A stretch of 64,000 bases of DNA from Bacillus subtilis subsp. subtilis. GTDB lineage: Bacteria > Pseudomonadota > Gammaproteobacteria > Xanthomonadales > Xanthomonadaceae. Below are positions 54,145 through 64,000 of the stretch, in pieces. A program made the position numbers and the translations under genes. The notes beneath the pieces were generated by a model, which saw only the letters and a list, made by a program, of their open reading frames with translations, did no database searches and had not been told where the DNA came from. The stretch is from NCBI GenBank assembly GCA_021733645.1, contig JAHREJ010000009.1, positions 42,623 through 106,622 on the forward strand, written 5' to 3'. The stretch's first letter is position 1; each line of letters begins with the position of its first letter.

Positions 54145-55098
54145 TCAGCGTGCGACGAAGGTCGACACCGCTTCTGCCAGTGAAGCCCTTTCCAGATGGG
54201 GGTCGAACCAGCGCACATCAAGCTCACCGCGCAGCCAGGTCAGCTGGCGCTTGGCCAGCTGGCGGGTGGCCTGGATGCCGCGCTCACGGAACTGGCTGGC
54301 ACTGCCCTGCCCGTCCAGGAATTCCCAGGCCTGGCGGTAGCCCACCGCGCGGATGGCCGGCAGGTCCAGCGGCGCCGCTACCCGGGCCATGTCCGGCAGC
54401 GCGCGCAGGGTGCGCACCTCGTCCAGGAATCCGTGGGCGAGCATGGCATCGAAGCGGGTTTCGATGCGCTGGTGCAGCACGCTGCGCTCGCTCGGGGCCA
54501 GCACCAGTTTGAGGGTGCGCACCGGCAGGCGATCCACACCAGGCAGTTTCTGCCATTCACTGATCGGGGTGCCGCTCAACCGGTACACCTCCAGCGCGCG
54601 CTGGATGCGTTGCGGGTCGGTGGGGTGAATGCGCGCCGCTGCCGCCGGGTCGATCCCGGCCAGCTCGGCATGCAGCGCCGCCCAGCCCTCGGTGGCGGCC
54701 TGTTCGGCGATCCGCGCGCGGGTGTGGGGATCGGCTGGTGGCATCGGCGACAGGCCCTGCAACAGCGCTCGGAAATACAGCCCGGTGCCACCGGCCAGGA
54801 TCGGCATGCGGCCGCGGGCGAGGATGTCCTTGACCGCGCGCGCGGCGTCGGCGGCGAACTCGGCCGCTGAATAGGTCTGCCACGGATCGCGCAGGTCCAG
54901 CAGGTGGTGCGGGGCCTGCGCACGCTCGGCCGCATCGGGTTTGGCCGAGCCGATCTCCAGGCCGCGGTAGACCAGGGCCGAGTCCACGCTGACGATCTCC
55001 CCGCCCAGCTGTTGGGCGAGCGCGATCGCGGTGGCGGTCTTGCCCGAGGCCGTCGGCCCCATCACCGCGATCGCCAGCGGGCGCTGGTCGGCCCCCAT
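54145..55098 (-). CDS. miaA: tRNA dimethylallyltransferase
   Basis: Adds the isopentenyl group to A37 of tRNAs reading UNN codons. 317 residues. P-loop [17 protein letters not shown], then [36 protein letters not shown] and [17 protein letters not shown]. Start overlaps the folP stop by one base. Hfq follows about 105 bases downstream. Confidence 0.96.
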   Translation of the reverse strand: MGADQRPLAIAVMGPTASGKTATAIALAQQLGGEIVSVDSALVYRGLEIGSAKPDAAERAQAPHHLLDLRDPWQTYSAAEFAADAARAVKDILARGRMPILAGGTGLYFRALLQGLSPMPPADPHTRARIAEQAATEGWAALHAELAGIDPAAAARIHPTDPQRIQRALEVYRLSGTPISEWQKLPGVDRLPVRTLKLVLAPSERSVLHQRIETRFDAMLAHGFLDEVRTLRALPDMARVAAPLDLPAIRAVGYRQAWEFLDGQGSASQFRERGIQATRQLAKRQLTWLRGELDVRWFDPHLERASLAEAVSTFVAR

Positions 55099-55997
55099 CA
55101 GTCTTCGTCCGGCCAGCGCGGCATGGCCGGGGCGGCATCCACGCGCGGCATCGGCACGGCGTCCACTGCCGCCCAGACCTTCAACGCGTCCACGGTGGCG
55201 GCCACGTCGTGCACACGCAGCAGCATCGCACCACGCTGGGCGGCGATGAGGTGCGCGGCGACCGAGCCGGCCACGCGCTCGCGCGGGTGCTCGCGGCCCG
55301 TCAACTCGCCGATGCTGCGCTTGCGCGACAGGCCGGCCAGCATCGGCACGCCCAACGCGAGGAAACGGTCCGACCGGGCCAGCAACGTCATGTTGTGCGC
55401 GGTGGTCTTGCCAAAGCCGAAGCCGAGGTCGATCACCAGGTTCTTTTTGGCGATGCCGGCCATTTCCGCGGCGAACAGGCGGTCGGCCAGGAAGCGATGC
55501 ACGTCGCCGACCACATCGTCGTAGTGCGGGGTGTCCTGCATGCTGCCCGGCTCGCCCTGCATATGCATCAACACCACCGGCACGCCCAGCTCGGCAGCGG
55601 CGGCCAGCGCGCCCGGCTGGCGCAGCGCGTGGATGTCGTTGAGCATGCCGGCACCGGCGGCCACGGCGGCACGCATCACGGCCGGCTTGAAGGTGTCGAT
55701 GCTGATCGGCACCGCGGTCTCCGCCGCCAGCCGCTCGATCACCGGGATCACCCGGCGCAGCTCCTCCTCCACCGGCACCGGCGCGCTGCCCGGGCGGGTG
55801 GACTCGCCACCGATGTCGAGCAGGTCGGCCCCTTCGGCCACCAGTTGCAGACCGTGTGCCACGGCGGCGTCCAGGCTGTCGTGCGCGCCGCCATCGGAGA
55901 ACGAGTCCGGGGTGACGTTGACGATGCCCATCACGCGCGGGCGATCCAGCCGCAACGGGCGACCGCCGCAGTCCAGCTGGGGAGAAATGTCGAACAT
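55098..55997 (-). CDS. folP: Dihydropteroate synthase
   Basis: Condenses pterin pyrophosphate with p-aminobenzoate; target of sulfonamides. 299 residues, TIM barrel. Motifs: [63 protein letters not shown]. The ATG at [12 protein letters not shown] is preferred; a GTG four codons upstream is possible. No insertions in the sulfonamide-binding loops are evident. Confidence 0.96.
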   Translation of the reverse strand: MFDISPQLDCGGRPLRLDRPRVMGIVNVTPDSFSDGGAHDSLDAAVAHGLQLVAEGADLLDIGGESTRPGSAPVPVEEELRRVIPVIERLAAETAVPISIDTFKPAVMRAAVAAGAGMLNDIHALRQPGALAAAAELGVPVVLMHMQGEPGSMQDTPHYDDVVGDVHRFLADRLFAAEMAGIAKKNLVIDLGFGFGKTTAHNMTLLARSDRFLALGVPMLAGLSRKRSIGELTGREHPRERVAGSVAAHLIAAQRGAMLLRVHDVAATVDALKVWAAVDAVPMPRVDAAPAMPRWPDED

Positions 55998-56058
55998 GGG
56001 CAGATCCACGAAGTACGCCAGCGGCTAGTTTACGCCGGTGTATCGACCGGGCCAGGCG

Positions 56059-56241
56059 CTAGCGGCGACGCTGGCGGTCCACGTAGAGGGTCTTGGCGAT
56101 GCTCAGCAGGATGCCCAGCGCGATGCCGATACCCGCGCCGAGCAGGAAGTTATCGCGGAACAGACCGATCCCCACGCCGACGACCGTGGCGATCACCATT
56201 TCGGTGGTGTGCGAAACCGGTGGCGGGGGCGTGGTGGACAT
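56059..56241 (-). CDS. Small two-helix membrane protein of unknown function
   Basis: 60 residues: MSTTPPPPVSHTTEMVIATV, a Gly-rich hydrophobic helix (VVGVGIGLFRDNFLLGAG), a second (IGIALGILLSIAKTLYV) and a basic end DRQRRR. GGAG five bases before the ATG supports translation. Length and glycine pattern resemble glycine-zipper small membrane proteins, but I cannot name a family. It lies between ftsH and folP, so a role with the FtsH protease is conceivable but unproven. Confidence 0.65.
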   Translation of the reverse strand: MSTTPPPPVSHTTEMVIATVVGVGIGLFRDNFLLGAGIGIALGILLSIAKTLYVDRQRRR

Positions 56242-56314
56242 GGCAACTCCGGGAGCGAAAGGCGGCAACGAGCGGCCTATTATGCCCCGCGGCGCTGTGC
56301 GCGGACCCGAAAAC

Positions 56315-56344
56315 GACGAAGGCCGGGTTGCCCCGGCCTTCGTC
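56315..56344. terminator. Terminator after ftsH
   Basis: GACGAAGGCCGGG / CCCGGCCTTCGTC with a four-base loop, about 20 bases past the ftsH stop. On the minus strand it is followed by GTTTTC. Confidence 0.85.
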
Positions 56345-56363
56345 ATTCACATCCCTGCGCCGC

Positions 56364-58310
<1,947 letters not shown>

Positions 58311-58363
58311 CCTCATTGGCTCCGGTGTTCCTCTAATTCCTGACGCGATTCGTATGGTTGAGC

Positions 58364-58996
58364 TTACTTGATCTGGGCGCGTTTGCCCTGCCCCAAGGCG
58401 TACACCTCGGACGAGCGCTTGCGGGATGCTTCCGGCTTGCGGATGGCGACCTTGTCGTACCGGCGGCGCATCTCGCGCACGTAGTCGTCAAAGCCCACGC
58501 CCTGGAACAGCTTGATCAGGAACGCGCCACCGGGCTTGAGATGGTTGTCGGCAAAATCCAGCGCCAACTCGGCCAGGTGCATCATCCGCGGTTGGTCGAC
58601 CGCATCCATGCCACTTTTATTGGGGGCCATATCCGATAGCACAAGGTCTACCGGCCGATCCCCCAGCATCGCTTCAAACTCCGATAGGACGGTTTGCTCC
58701 CTGAAGTCTCCGTGAAGGAACTCCACGCCGGCCAGCGGCGGCATCTCCAGGATATCCAGGGCCAGCACCCGGCCGGTATCGCCGATCTGGCGGCGGACCT
58801 GCTGCGACCACCCGCCCGGCGCGGCGCCGAGGTCGACCACCACCATGTGTGGCTTCAGCAACCGGTCCCGCTCAAGCAGCTCCTCCAGCTTGTAGGCCGC
58901 GCGCGAGCGCATGCCCTCTGCCTGGGCCTTCTTCACGAAGGGGTCGGAAAAGTGTTCTTTCAACCAGCGTTGACTGCTCTTGCTGCGCGATACCAT
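58364..58996 (-). CDS. rlmE: 23S rRNA 2'-O-methyltransferase RlmE
   Basis: Methylates U2552 in the ribosomal A loop. 210 residues. SAM site [18 protein letters not shown] tetrad present in [32 protein letters not shown] and the final SSEVYALG. Heat-shock linked with ftsH in E. coli. It diverges from yhbY with 65 bases between coding starts, where both promoters must lie. Confidence 0.96.
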   Translation of the reverse strand: MVSRSKSSQRWLKEHFSDPFVKKAQAEGMRSRAAYKLEELLERDRLLKPHMVVVDLGAAPGGWSQQVRRQIGDTGRVLALDILEMPPLAGVEFLHGDFREQTVLSEFEAMLGDRPVDLVLSDMAPNKSGMDAVDQPRMMHLAELALDFADNHLKPGGAFLIKLFQGVGFDDYVREMRRRYDKVAIRKPEASRKRSSEVYALGQGKRAQIK

Positions 58997-59061
58997 TGGT
59001 AATAGGGCCGGAACGGGTGGTCATGATACCCTGATCGCCCCAGTTAACCGCTTGTTGCTGA

Positions 59062-59367
59062 ATGTCTATTGCCCTTACCTCTTCCCAGACCCGCTTCCTC
59101 CGCGGCCACGCCCATGATCTGAAAGCCCTGCTGCAGATCGGCGGCAAGGGGGTGACGCCGGCCTTCCTGGCCGAACTGGACGAGGTGCTGGAGCGCCACG
59201 AACTGGTCAAGATCAAGGTCGCCGCGGAAGATCGCGACGCCCGTGACGCCATGATCGCCGAGCTGGTCAACACCTCCGGCAGCGCACTGGTGCAGCGCAT
59301 CGGCCATGTGGCCGTGCTGTACCGCCCCAGCAAGGAACAGCGCCAGATCGTGCTGCCGCGCGGCTGA
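59062..59367 (+). CDS. yhbY: CRM-domain ribosome assembly protein YhbY
   Basis: 101 residues, a single CRM domain: FLRGHAHDLKALLQIGGKGV with the GxxG loop, LVKIKVAAEDRDARDAM, and VQRIGHVAVLYRPSKE. Binds pre-50S particles. The divergent yhbY/rlmE pair is conserved across gammaproteobacteria. Confidence 0.95.
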   Translation: MSIALTSSQTRFLRGHAHDLKALLQIGGKGVTPAFLAELDEVLERHELVKIKVAAEDRDARDAMIAELVNTSGSALVQRIGHVAVLYRPSKEQRQIVLPRG

Positions 59368-59380
59368 TCCGGAAACGCCG

Positions 59381-59755
59381 ATGCAACTGAGCCACGAACT
59401 GCCTGATTACGCCTACGCCCTTCGCGCCGCCGATGGGCGTAGCGCGAAGGTCAACGACCGTACGCTGGCCAGTAGTTTCGTATTGACGCCGGATACGCTG
59501 ATCGAAGCGTGGCCGGTGGCGAGTATTGCCGCCCTCACCCCTGAGCACCTGCAGCCCGTGCTGGCGCTGAATCCGGCACTGATCGTGCTCGGCACCGGCG
59601 ACACCCAGGTATTTCCGCCGGCGGCGGTGATGGCCGCCTGCCTGACCCGGGGGATCGGGCTGGAAGTGATGAACAACCCGGCGGCGGCACGCACCTTCAA
59701 CATCCTGGCTGGCGAAGGCCGCAAAGTGGCGGCGGCGTTCATCCTGACCGGTTGA
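59381..59755 (+). CDS. Mth938-like (DUF498/NDUFAF3-related) protein
   Basis: 124 residues with the Mth938 fold marks: LIVLGTGDTQVFPPAAVMAA and GIGLEVMNNPAAARTFNILAGEGR near the C-terminus. Human NDUFAF3 of this family assists complex I assembly; bacterial roles are unknown. 13 bases after yhbY, so cotranscribed, then an intrinsic terminator. Confidence 0.88.
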   Translation: MQLSHELPDYAYALRAADGRSAKVNDRTLASSFVLTPDTLIEAWPVASIAALTPEHLQPVLALNPALIVLGTGDTQVFPPAAVMAACLTRGIGLEVMNNPAAARTFNILAGEGRKVAAAFILTG

Positions 59756-59776
59756 ATCGGGTCGTTTTTGTTCAGG

Positions 59777-59802
59777 AAAGGCCGCCACGGGCGGCCTTTT
59801 TT
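59777..59802 (+). terminator. Intrinsic terminator after the Mth938-like gene
   Basis: AAAGGCCGCC / GGCGGCCTTT with ACG loop and a T-run, 21 bases after the stop. Confidence 0.93.
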
Positions 59803-59946
59803 GTGGGCGTTTGCCCACGACCGGAGAGCGTCGCCTTCCAGGCGCCCTGGTAGATGGCGCACGACCGCCGGCCGCTACGGGGCTCGGCGTGCGGAAGCGA
59901 GCGGAACAGCCGGGCTTTTCTGCAAGTCGCCGTGGTCTGGACACGT

Positions 59947-60218
59947 GGGCCGCGATGCCCTTGCGGGCGACGTAAAGGAGGCCGCGGCGGCCGCAGGCCG
60001 ACGCCGGGGGACAGGCGCCGGCAAAGGCAGCGCGGCCCAGCGCGCGATCCACCAACCGCCGCGCCTGGAAAAGTCAGAACGCGCTGGGCGTTCGCCACGC
60101 AGATGGGAGAGGACGCTCTTTTGGGCGAGCAGGCGCGAGAGCCACCGCATGGGTGGCTCCCCTACCCTACGATCGCGCAGGGTACGGCATCGCGCCAGCG
60201 ACGCGCGGCGTCGCTCTA
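59947..60218 (+). repeat. Large dispersed palindrome, copy D, with a SMAG-like tail
   Basis: Module 2 with arms at 59947-59970 and 60015-60038, loop with GACGTAAAGGAGGCC and CCGACGCCGGGGGACA. Before it lies a remnant of module 1 (CCGGCCGCTACGGGGCTCGG near 59868). A palindrome GAGCCACCGCATGGGTGGCT follows near 60139, and a SMAG variant ending CGTCGCTCTAC closes at 60218. Together with the terminator these explain the 467-base gap between convergent genes. Confidence 0.85.
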
Positions 60219-60222
60219 CCGG

Positions 60223-61002
60223 CTACTTCGGCGGCAGGTACAGCAGCGGGTCGACCGGCTTGCCGTTGTAGCGGATTTCGAAGTGGAGCATGTCGCGGGT
60301 GGTGCCGGTACGGCCCATTTCGGCGATCTGCTCCCCGGCCTTCACGCTCTGCCCTTCGTTGACCAGGCGCTTGCGGTTGTGGCCGTAGGCCGACAGCCAT
60401 TGGTCGCTGTGCTTGATGATGATCAATTCACCAAAGCCCACCAGCCCGGCGCCCGAATACACCACCACACCGGCCGCGGTCGCCCGCACCGGCTGGCCGC
60501 TGCTGCCGGCGATGTCCACGCCCTGCTTGGTGACATCGGCGCCCACGAACTTGCCCACCAGCGCCCCATCGGCCGGCCAGCGCCAGCTGATGTTGCTCTT
60601 GATCGCGGTGGTCGGCGACGGTGCCGGCGTGGCCGCAGGCGTGGAGGTGCCCGCACGCGGCGCGGTCACCACCGTGGTCGGTGCCCGGCCCGGTGCGCCG
60701 CCGCCGGGATACAGCTTGAGCGTCTGCCCCGGGTAGATCGTGTACGGCTCGGACAGCCCGTTCCAGGCGGCCAGATCGCGCGGGGTGATGTTGTGGATGC
60801 GCGCCAGCGCGTACAAGGTGTCGCCTTTGCGGATCACGGCCGTCTGGCCCGGCTTGGCCACCGACGCCTGAGGCGTGGTGTGCACACTGCCGCGCCCGCC
60901 CGCAGGCTTGACCACCGTCGCGGTACCGCACGCGCCCAGCGCCGCCACCAGCATCGACAGCGCGGCCACCCGCAGCCCCTTGTTCAAACGATCTGCACTC
61001 AT
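60223..61002 (-). CDS. nlpD: NlpD-type LysM/LytM murein hydrolase activator lipoprotein
   Basis: 259 residues. Lipobox LGAC, LysM domain (IRKGDTLYALARIHNITPRD), a Thr/Ala/Pro-rich linker and a C-terminal LytM (M23) domain. The catalytic HxxxD position reads KQGVDIAG, lacking the His, as in E. coli NlpD, so it should activate amidases rather than cut peptidoglycan. IIIKHSDQWLSAYGHN and LHFEIRYNGKPVDPL are conserved. In many gammaproteobacteria rpoS follows nlpD; here only repeats and the convergent Mth938-like gene follow. Confidence 0.93.
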   Translation of the reverse strand: MSADRLNKGLRVAALSMLVAALGACGTATVVKPAGGRGSVHTTPQASVAKPGQTAVIRKGDTLYALARIHNITPRDLAAWNGLSEPYTIYPGQTLKLYPGGGAPGRAPTTVVTAPRAGTSTPAATPAPSPTTAIKSNISWRWPADGALVGKFVGADVTKQGVDIAGSSGQPVRATAAGVVVYSGAGLVGFGELIIIKHSDQWLSAYGHNRKRLVNEGQSVKAGEQIAEMGRTGTTRDMLHFEIRYNGKPVDPLLYLPPK

Positions 61003-61613
61003 GCGAACTTCGACCTCCAGACTAGCCAGGCGACCAGCGCCACGACCAGCACGGTCGCGATCCAGCCCAGCGGTTCAATCCAACGCCGCAGCGCAGCTTC
61101 CGCGCGCGGTCCACCAATACGGATCACCGCGGCCAGCACGAACACGCGCTTGCCCCGGCCGATCAACATGCTCAGGAAGTACTGCGGCAACGGCACGCCG
61201 ACAATACCCGATGCCCACGTGAAGACCTTCATCGGGATCGGCATGAAGCCGCCCAGCACCAGGAAGGTGAACACCGCCCACGGCGACTCGGCCATCTTGG
61301 CCTGCACCACGGCGATACCGGCCTCGATGCTGGTCAGCATGCCCAGCGCGGCGAACACCGGCTTGAGCGCTTCAAAGGCGTAATGCCCCAGGGCGTAGCC
61401 CACCAAGGCACCGGCCATCGACCCGGACAGGCTGAGGGTGGCGAACCACCAGCCACGCTTGGGCTGGGCCACGCACATCGGCGCCAGCATCACCTCGGGC
61501 ATCACCGGGAAGATGATCGCCTCGATGAAACTGAGCACGGTGAGATAGGTCGGGGCGCGCTCATGTGCGGCCCACTTCATCGCCCGCTCGTACAGCGGAC
61601 CAAAGATCTTCAT
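60999..61613 (-). CDS. yqaA: YqaA-family (DedA/SNARE-associated) membrane protein
   Basis: 204 residues with several membrane segments. Starts MKIFGPLYERAMKWAAHERA; SFIEAIIFPVMPEVMLAPM and FTFLVLGGFMPIPMKVFTWA contain the Pro-rich re-entrant-like segments with Glu and Lys characteristic of YqaA/DedA. DedA relatives act in lipid carrier or phosphatidylethanolamine transport. Overlaps nlpD by ATGA and follows pcm by about 20 bases, so it belongs to the surE-pcm-nlpD operon. Confidence 0.88.
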   Translation of the reverse strand: MKIFGPLYERAMKWAAHERAPTYLTVLSFIEAIIFPVMPEVMLAPMCVAQPKRGWWFATLSLSGSMAGALVGYALGHYAFEALKPVFAALGMLTSIEAGIAVVQAKMAESPWAVFTFLVLGGFMPIPMKVFTWASGIVGVPLPQYFLSMLIGRGKRVFVLAAVIRIGGPRAEAALRRWIEPLGWIATVLVVALVAWLVWRSKFA

Positions 61614-61632
61614 GACGTAACGCTCCTGGGAA

Positions 61633-62310
61633 TCAATCCAGCATGCCAGACAGCAGCGGCACGAACGTGACCGGTGCCAGTACCTGCTGTTCAATGCTGC
61701 CGTCGTCGCGACGGGTCAACTGCACCAGCGACTGCGCACCGGAGCCACCGACCGGTGCCACCAGGCGCCCCCCGACGGCCAACTGCTCGACCAGCGCATC
61801 CACCAGCGCCGGTGCCGCCGCGGTGACCACGATCGCATCGAACGGGCCGTGTTCGGCCCAGCCGGCACGGCCGTCGTCGTGCTTGGTGCGGATATTCATG
61901 CCCAGCGCGCGGAAGCGCTTGCGCGCCTGGCGCAGCAGGTCGCCGATGCGCTCCACGGTATAGACCTCCAGCCCTACCGCGCCGAGCACGGCGGCCTGGT
62001 AGCCCGAGCCGGTGCCCACTTCCAGCACCTTTTTCGGGGCGGCCTGCAGTACCGCTTCGGTCATCCGCGCCACGACCCACGGCTGCGAGATGGTCTGGCC
62101 GTGTCCAATCGGCAGCGCGGTGTCTTCATAGGCGCGCGAGGCCAGGGCCTCGTCAATGAACAGATGCCGCGGCACGACCCGGATCGCGTTGAGTGTGACC
62201 TCATCGACGATGCCGGCTTCGCGCAGCCGGTCAACCAGCCGGTCGCGCACGCGCTGGGAGGTCATGCCGATGCCGACCGCTTCGGGTTGCAGGCGCAGGC
62301 GCTGGGTCAT
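61633..62310 (-). CDS. pcm: Protein-L-isoaspartate O-methyltransferase
   Basis: Repairs isoaspartyl residues using SAM. 225 residues. SAM-binding [18 protein letters not shown], with family blocks [20 protein letters not shown] and [16 protein letters not shown]. It overlaps surE by ATGA. Together with SurE it forms the stationary-phase survival pair. Confidence 0.95.
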   Translation of the reverse strand: MTQRLRLQPEAVGIGMTSQRVRDRLVDRLREAGIVDEVTLNAIRVVPRHLFIDEALASRAYEDTALPIGHGQTISQPWVVARMTEAVLQAAPKKVLEVGTGSGYQAAVLGAVGLEVYTVERIGDLLRQARKRFRALGMNIRTKHDDGRAGWAEHGPFDAIVVTAAAPALVDALVEQLAVGGRLVAPVGGSGAQSLVQLTRRDDGSIEQQVLAPVTFVPLLSGMLD

Positions 62311-63086
62311 GCCGGTCGATCCAGCGCGGCTGTCAGCCCGCCGACCCAGCTGGCCACTTTCTCCAGCGCCTGGTAGCGGGTGAGGTCGACCTGGATCGGG
62401 GTGATCGAGATGAAGCCGTTGCGCACCGCGTGGAAATCAGTGCCGGGGCCGGAGTCCTGTTCGCGTCCGGCCGGGCCGATCCAGAACACCTCGTTGCCGC
62501 GCGGATCGCGCTGGGCGATGCAACCTTCGGCACGGTGGCGATTGCCCAGGCGGGTGACCTCGAAACCGCGGATATCTGCCCAGGGCAGGTCGGGCACGTT
62601 GACGTTGAGGATGGTGTCGGCCGGGAGCGGATCGGCCTTGAGCCGGGTCACGATTTCCACCGCGGCACGCGCGGCGGTCTCGAAATTGCGCGGCTCGTGG
62701 TTATGCGTCACCAGCGACATCGCGACCGCCGGGAAACCGAGGAACCGCCCCTCCATCGCCGCCGACACGGTACCGGAGTAGATGACGTCATCCCCGAGGT
62801 TGGCCGCGTTGTTGATCCCCGACACCACGATATCCGGCTCGTACTCCAGCACGCCGGTCAGCGCCAGGTGCACGCAGTCGGTCGGCGTGCCGGCCACCGA
62901 GCAGGTGTAGTGGTCGATACGCTTGAGGCGGATCGGCAGGTCCAGGGTGAGCGAATTGCTGGCGCCGGAGCGGTCACGATCTGGTGCGAACACCGTCACT
63001 TCATGACCTGCATCACGCAGTACCGAGGCGAGCATCTTGATGCCCGGGGCATCGACACCGTCGTCGTTGCTGACCAGGATCCGCAT
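62307..63086 (-). CDS. surE: 5'/3'-nucleotidase SurE
   Basis: Metal-dependent nucleotidase. 259 residues. N-terminal [20 protein letters not shown] with the metal-binding DD, then [27 protein letters not shown] and [20 protein letters not shown]. The ATG at [10 protein letters not shown] is the universal family start. Divergent from the Smr gene with about 190 bases between them. Confidence 0.96.
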   Translation of the reverse strand: MRILVSNDDGVDAPGIKMLASVLRDAGHEVTVFAPDRDRSGASNSLTLDLPIRLKRIDHYTCSVAGTPTDCVHLALTGVLEYEPDIVVSGINNAANLGDDVIYSGTVSAAMEGRFLGFPAVAMSLVTHNHEPRNFETAARAAVEIVTRLKADPLPADTILNVNVPDLPWADIRGFEVTRLGNRHRAEGCIAQRDPRGNEVFWIGPAGREQDSGPGTDFHAVRNGFISITPIQVDLTRYQALEKVASWVGGLTAALDRPA

Positions 63087-63273
63087 CTGCGATTTAACCG
63101 CTTGATTTTTCAAGACTTCGATTCCATCACTTTCCAGCGTTGGCGGGGCCGGCGCGTCCCCAGTCGGGGCGGGTCGACCGCGCAAGTGCGTCAGCTATTG
63201 TGCCGCAAGCGGGCAGATCGTCCTACCCCGGAAGCGGTAGGCAGGGGCCATCGGCTGGCATTACGCTGTACGC

Positions 63274-63813
63274 ATGTCACATCCTGAAGACGAAGATCCC
63301 GCTGCGCTGTTCCGCTCGGCCATCGGCGAGGTCACCCCCCTGCGCAAGCCGGCGGCTGCCCCTCCGCCTACGCCGAAGCCGAAACCCCGTGCGCGCATGG
63401 CTGAACGCGATGATGAGCAGGCGCGCGGCGAATTCGCGCGGCTGCTGCGTGACAGCAGCCCGCTGGAGGCCGGCGACACCGCCAGTTACCGCCGCGACAA
63501 CCTGCCAGCGCGCATGTTCCAGCGGCTCAAGCGCGGCCAGTATTCGGTGCAGGACGAACTGGACCTGCATGGGGCCACGGTGGCCCAGGCGGAAACCCTG
63601 CTGCGCCAGTTCCTGCTGGAAGCGCATGCGCACGAGCATGGCTGCGTGCGCATCATCCACGGCAAGGGCCTGCAGTCCGATGGCGGCGCGCCGGTATTGA
63701 AGAACCTGGTGGACCGCCTGCTGCGCCAGCGCAACGATGTGCTGGCGTTTCATTCCGCACCCGCCGGGCAAGGTGGCACCGGCGCGGTGCTGGTACTGCT
63801 GAGCAACCGGTAG
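63274..63813 (+). CDS. Smr-domain endonuclease-like protein
   Basis: 179 residues. The N-terminal half is Pro/Lys-rich and basic (PPPTPKPKPRARMAERDDEQ); the C-terminal Smr domain (about 95-175) has DELDLHGATVAQAETLLRQF, HGCVRIIHGKGLQSDGGAPV and VLAFHSAP, with LDLHG and GKG motifs intact. Stand-alone SmrA/B proteins nick DNA or cleave RNA on collided ribosomes. The exact subfamily cannot be assigned. Confidence 0.9.
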   Translation: MSHPEDEDPAALFRSAIGEVTPLRKPAAAPPPTPKPKPRARMAERDDEQARGEFARLLRDSSPLEAGDTASYRRDNLPARMFQRLKRGQYSVQDELDLHGATVAQAETLLRQFLLEAHAHEHGCVRIIHGKGLQSDGGAPVLKNLVDRLLRQRNDVLAFHSAPAGQGGTGAVLVLLSNR

Positions 63814-64000
63814 AGCCGACCTTTGGTCGGCTGCGTTCCGTTCCGGCCCCGGGGACCACGCACCGCGCGAAGCCGACCAACGGTCGGCTCTACCGGACGC
63901 GGATGTGGACGACCGTTGGTCGGCTGCGTTCCGTTCCGGCCCCGGGGACCACGCACCGCGCGAAGCCGACCAACGGTCGGCTCTACCGGACGCGGATGTG
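63811..64000. repeat. SMAG dimers in a 93-bp tandem duplication
   Basis: A forward SMAG (GTAGAGCCGACCTTTGGTCG), a spacer with TTCCGTTCCGGCCCCGGGGA and an inverted SMAG, then the whole unit again with a 93-base period (compare 63831 and 63924). The second copy reads CGTT where the first has CTTT. It overlaps the end of the Smr gene and reaches the window edge, so more copies may follow. Confidence 0.92.

Overview
The window is a gap-free stretch of chromosome from a GC-rich gammaproteobacterium of the Xanthomonadaceae, most likely Stenotrophomonas. Three things point there: dozens of short palindromes of the SMAG type (GTAG at one end, arms such as GCCGACC/GGTCGGC), a lexA operator of the Xanthomonad form TTAGTAGTATTACTACTAA, and the gene orders (zwf-glk-pgl-edd-eda; lexA-recA-recX-alaS-csrA-tRNA-Ser; folP-ftsH-rlmE-yhbY; surE-pcm-yqaA-nlpD). 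I see no prophage, integrase, transposase, CRISPR array or restriction system. The window is almost entirely core genome.

Layout. 1-6.4 kb: start of lolC, ygfX and sdhE, then the succinate dehydrogenase genes sdhCDAB headed by an SDHAF4-type assembly factor, all on the minus strand, with ygfZ divergent. 6.5-14 kb: an orphan sugar-type ABC ATPase diverges from the Entner-Doudoroff cluster zwf-glk-pgl-edd-eda. The shared control region carries a LacI-like operator. 14-19 kb: a GacA/UvrY-type regulator, a PAP2 phosphatase, ispG and a RegB/RegA-type redox two-component pair. 19-25 kb: pgi, panD, panC, panB, folK, pcnB, tRNA-Glu. 25-35 kb: a sugar MFS transporter opposite an SMP-30 lactonase, fdxA, dapA with a BamC-like lipoprotein, gcvR, bcp, a PIN-PhoH ATPase, thiD, small membrane and hydrolase genes, tRNA-Arg. 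35-43 kb is the most accessory part: a lipoprotein hydrolase, a LysR regulator opposite a pirin, a TonB-dependent siderophore-type receptor, and an HWE histidine kinase with a single-domain response regulator. 43.7-50 kb: tRNA-Ser, csrA, alaS, recX, recA, lexA. 50-64 kb: ubiB, pncC, hflX, hfq, miaA, folP, ftsH, rlmE, yhbY, nlpD, yqaA, pcm, surE and an Smr protein.

Metabolically, Pgi, Zwf, Glk, Pgl, Edd and Eda give a complete Entner-Doudoroff route fed by a sugar transporter and a lactonase. SdhCDAB links it to respiration, and three SDH-maturation genes (SDHAF4, SdhE, YgfX) lie in the same strand run. Regulation is strongly represented: GacA-type regulator, CsrA, Hfq, RegBA, LexA, GcvR.

Most notable observations: (1) an in-frame block of about 50 codons with foreign codon usage inside alaS, just before catalytic motif 3; (2) a dispersed family of about 100-bp large palindromes, six modules at four sites, each with an AAGGAGG motif in its loop; (3) a lexA promoter whose geometry predicts an almost leaderless mRNA with the operator covering the -10; (4) a three-hairpin element with a perfect 28-bp stem between edd and eda; (5) a probable LacI operator and a second palindrome controlling the Entner-Doudoroff cluster.
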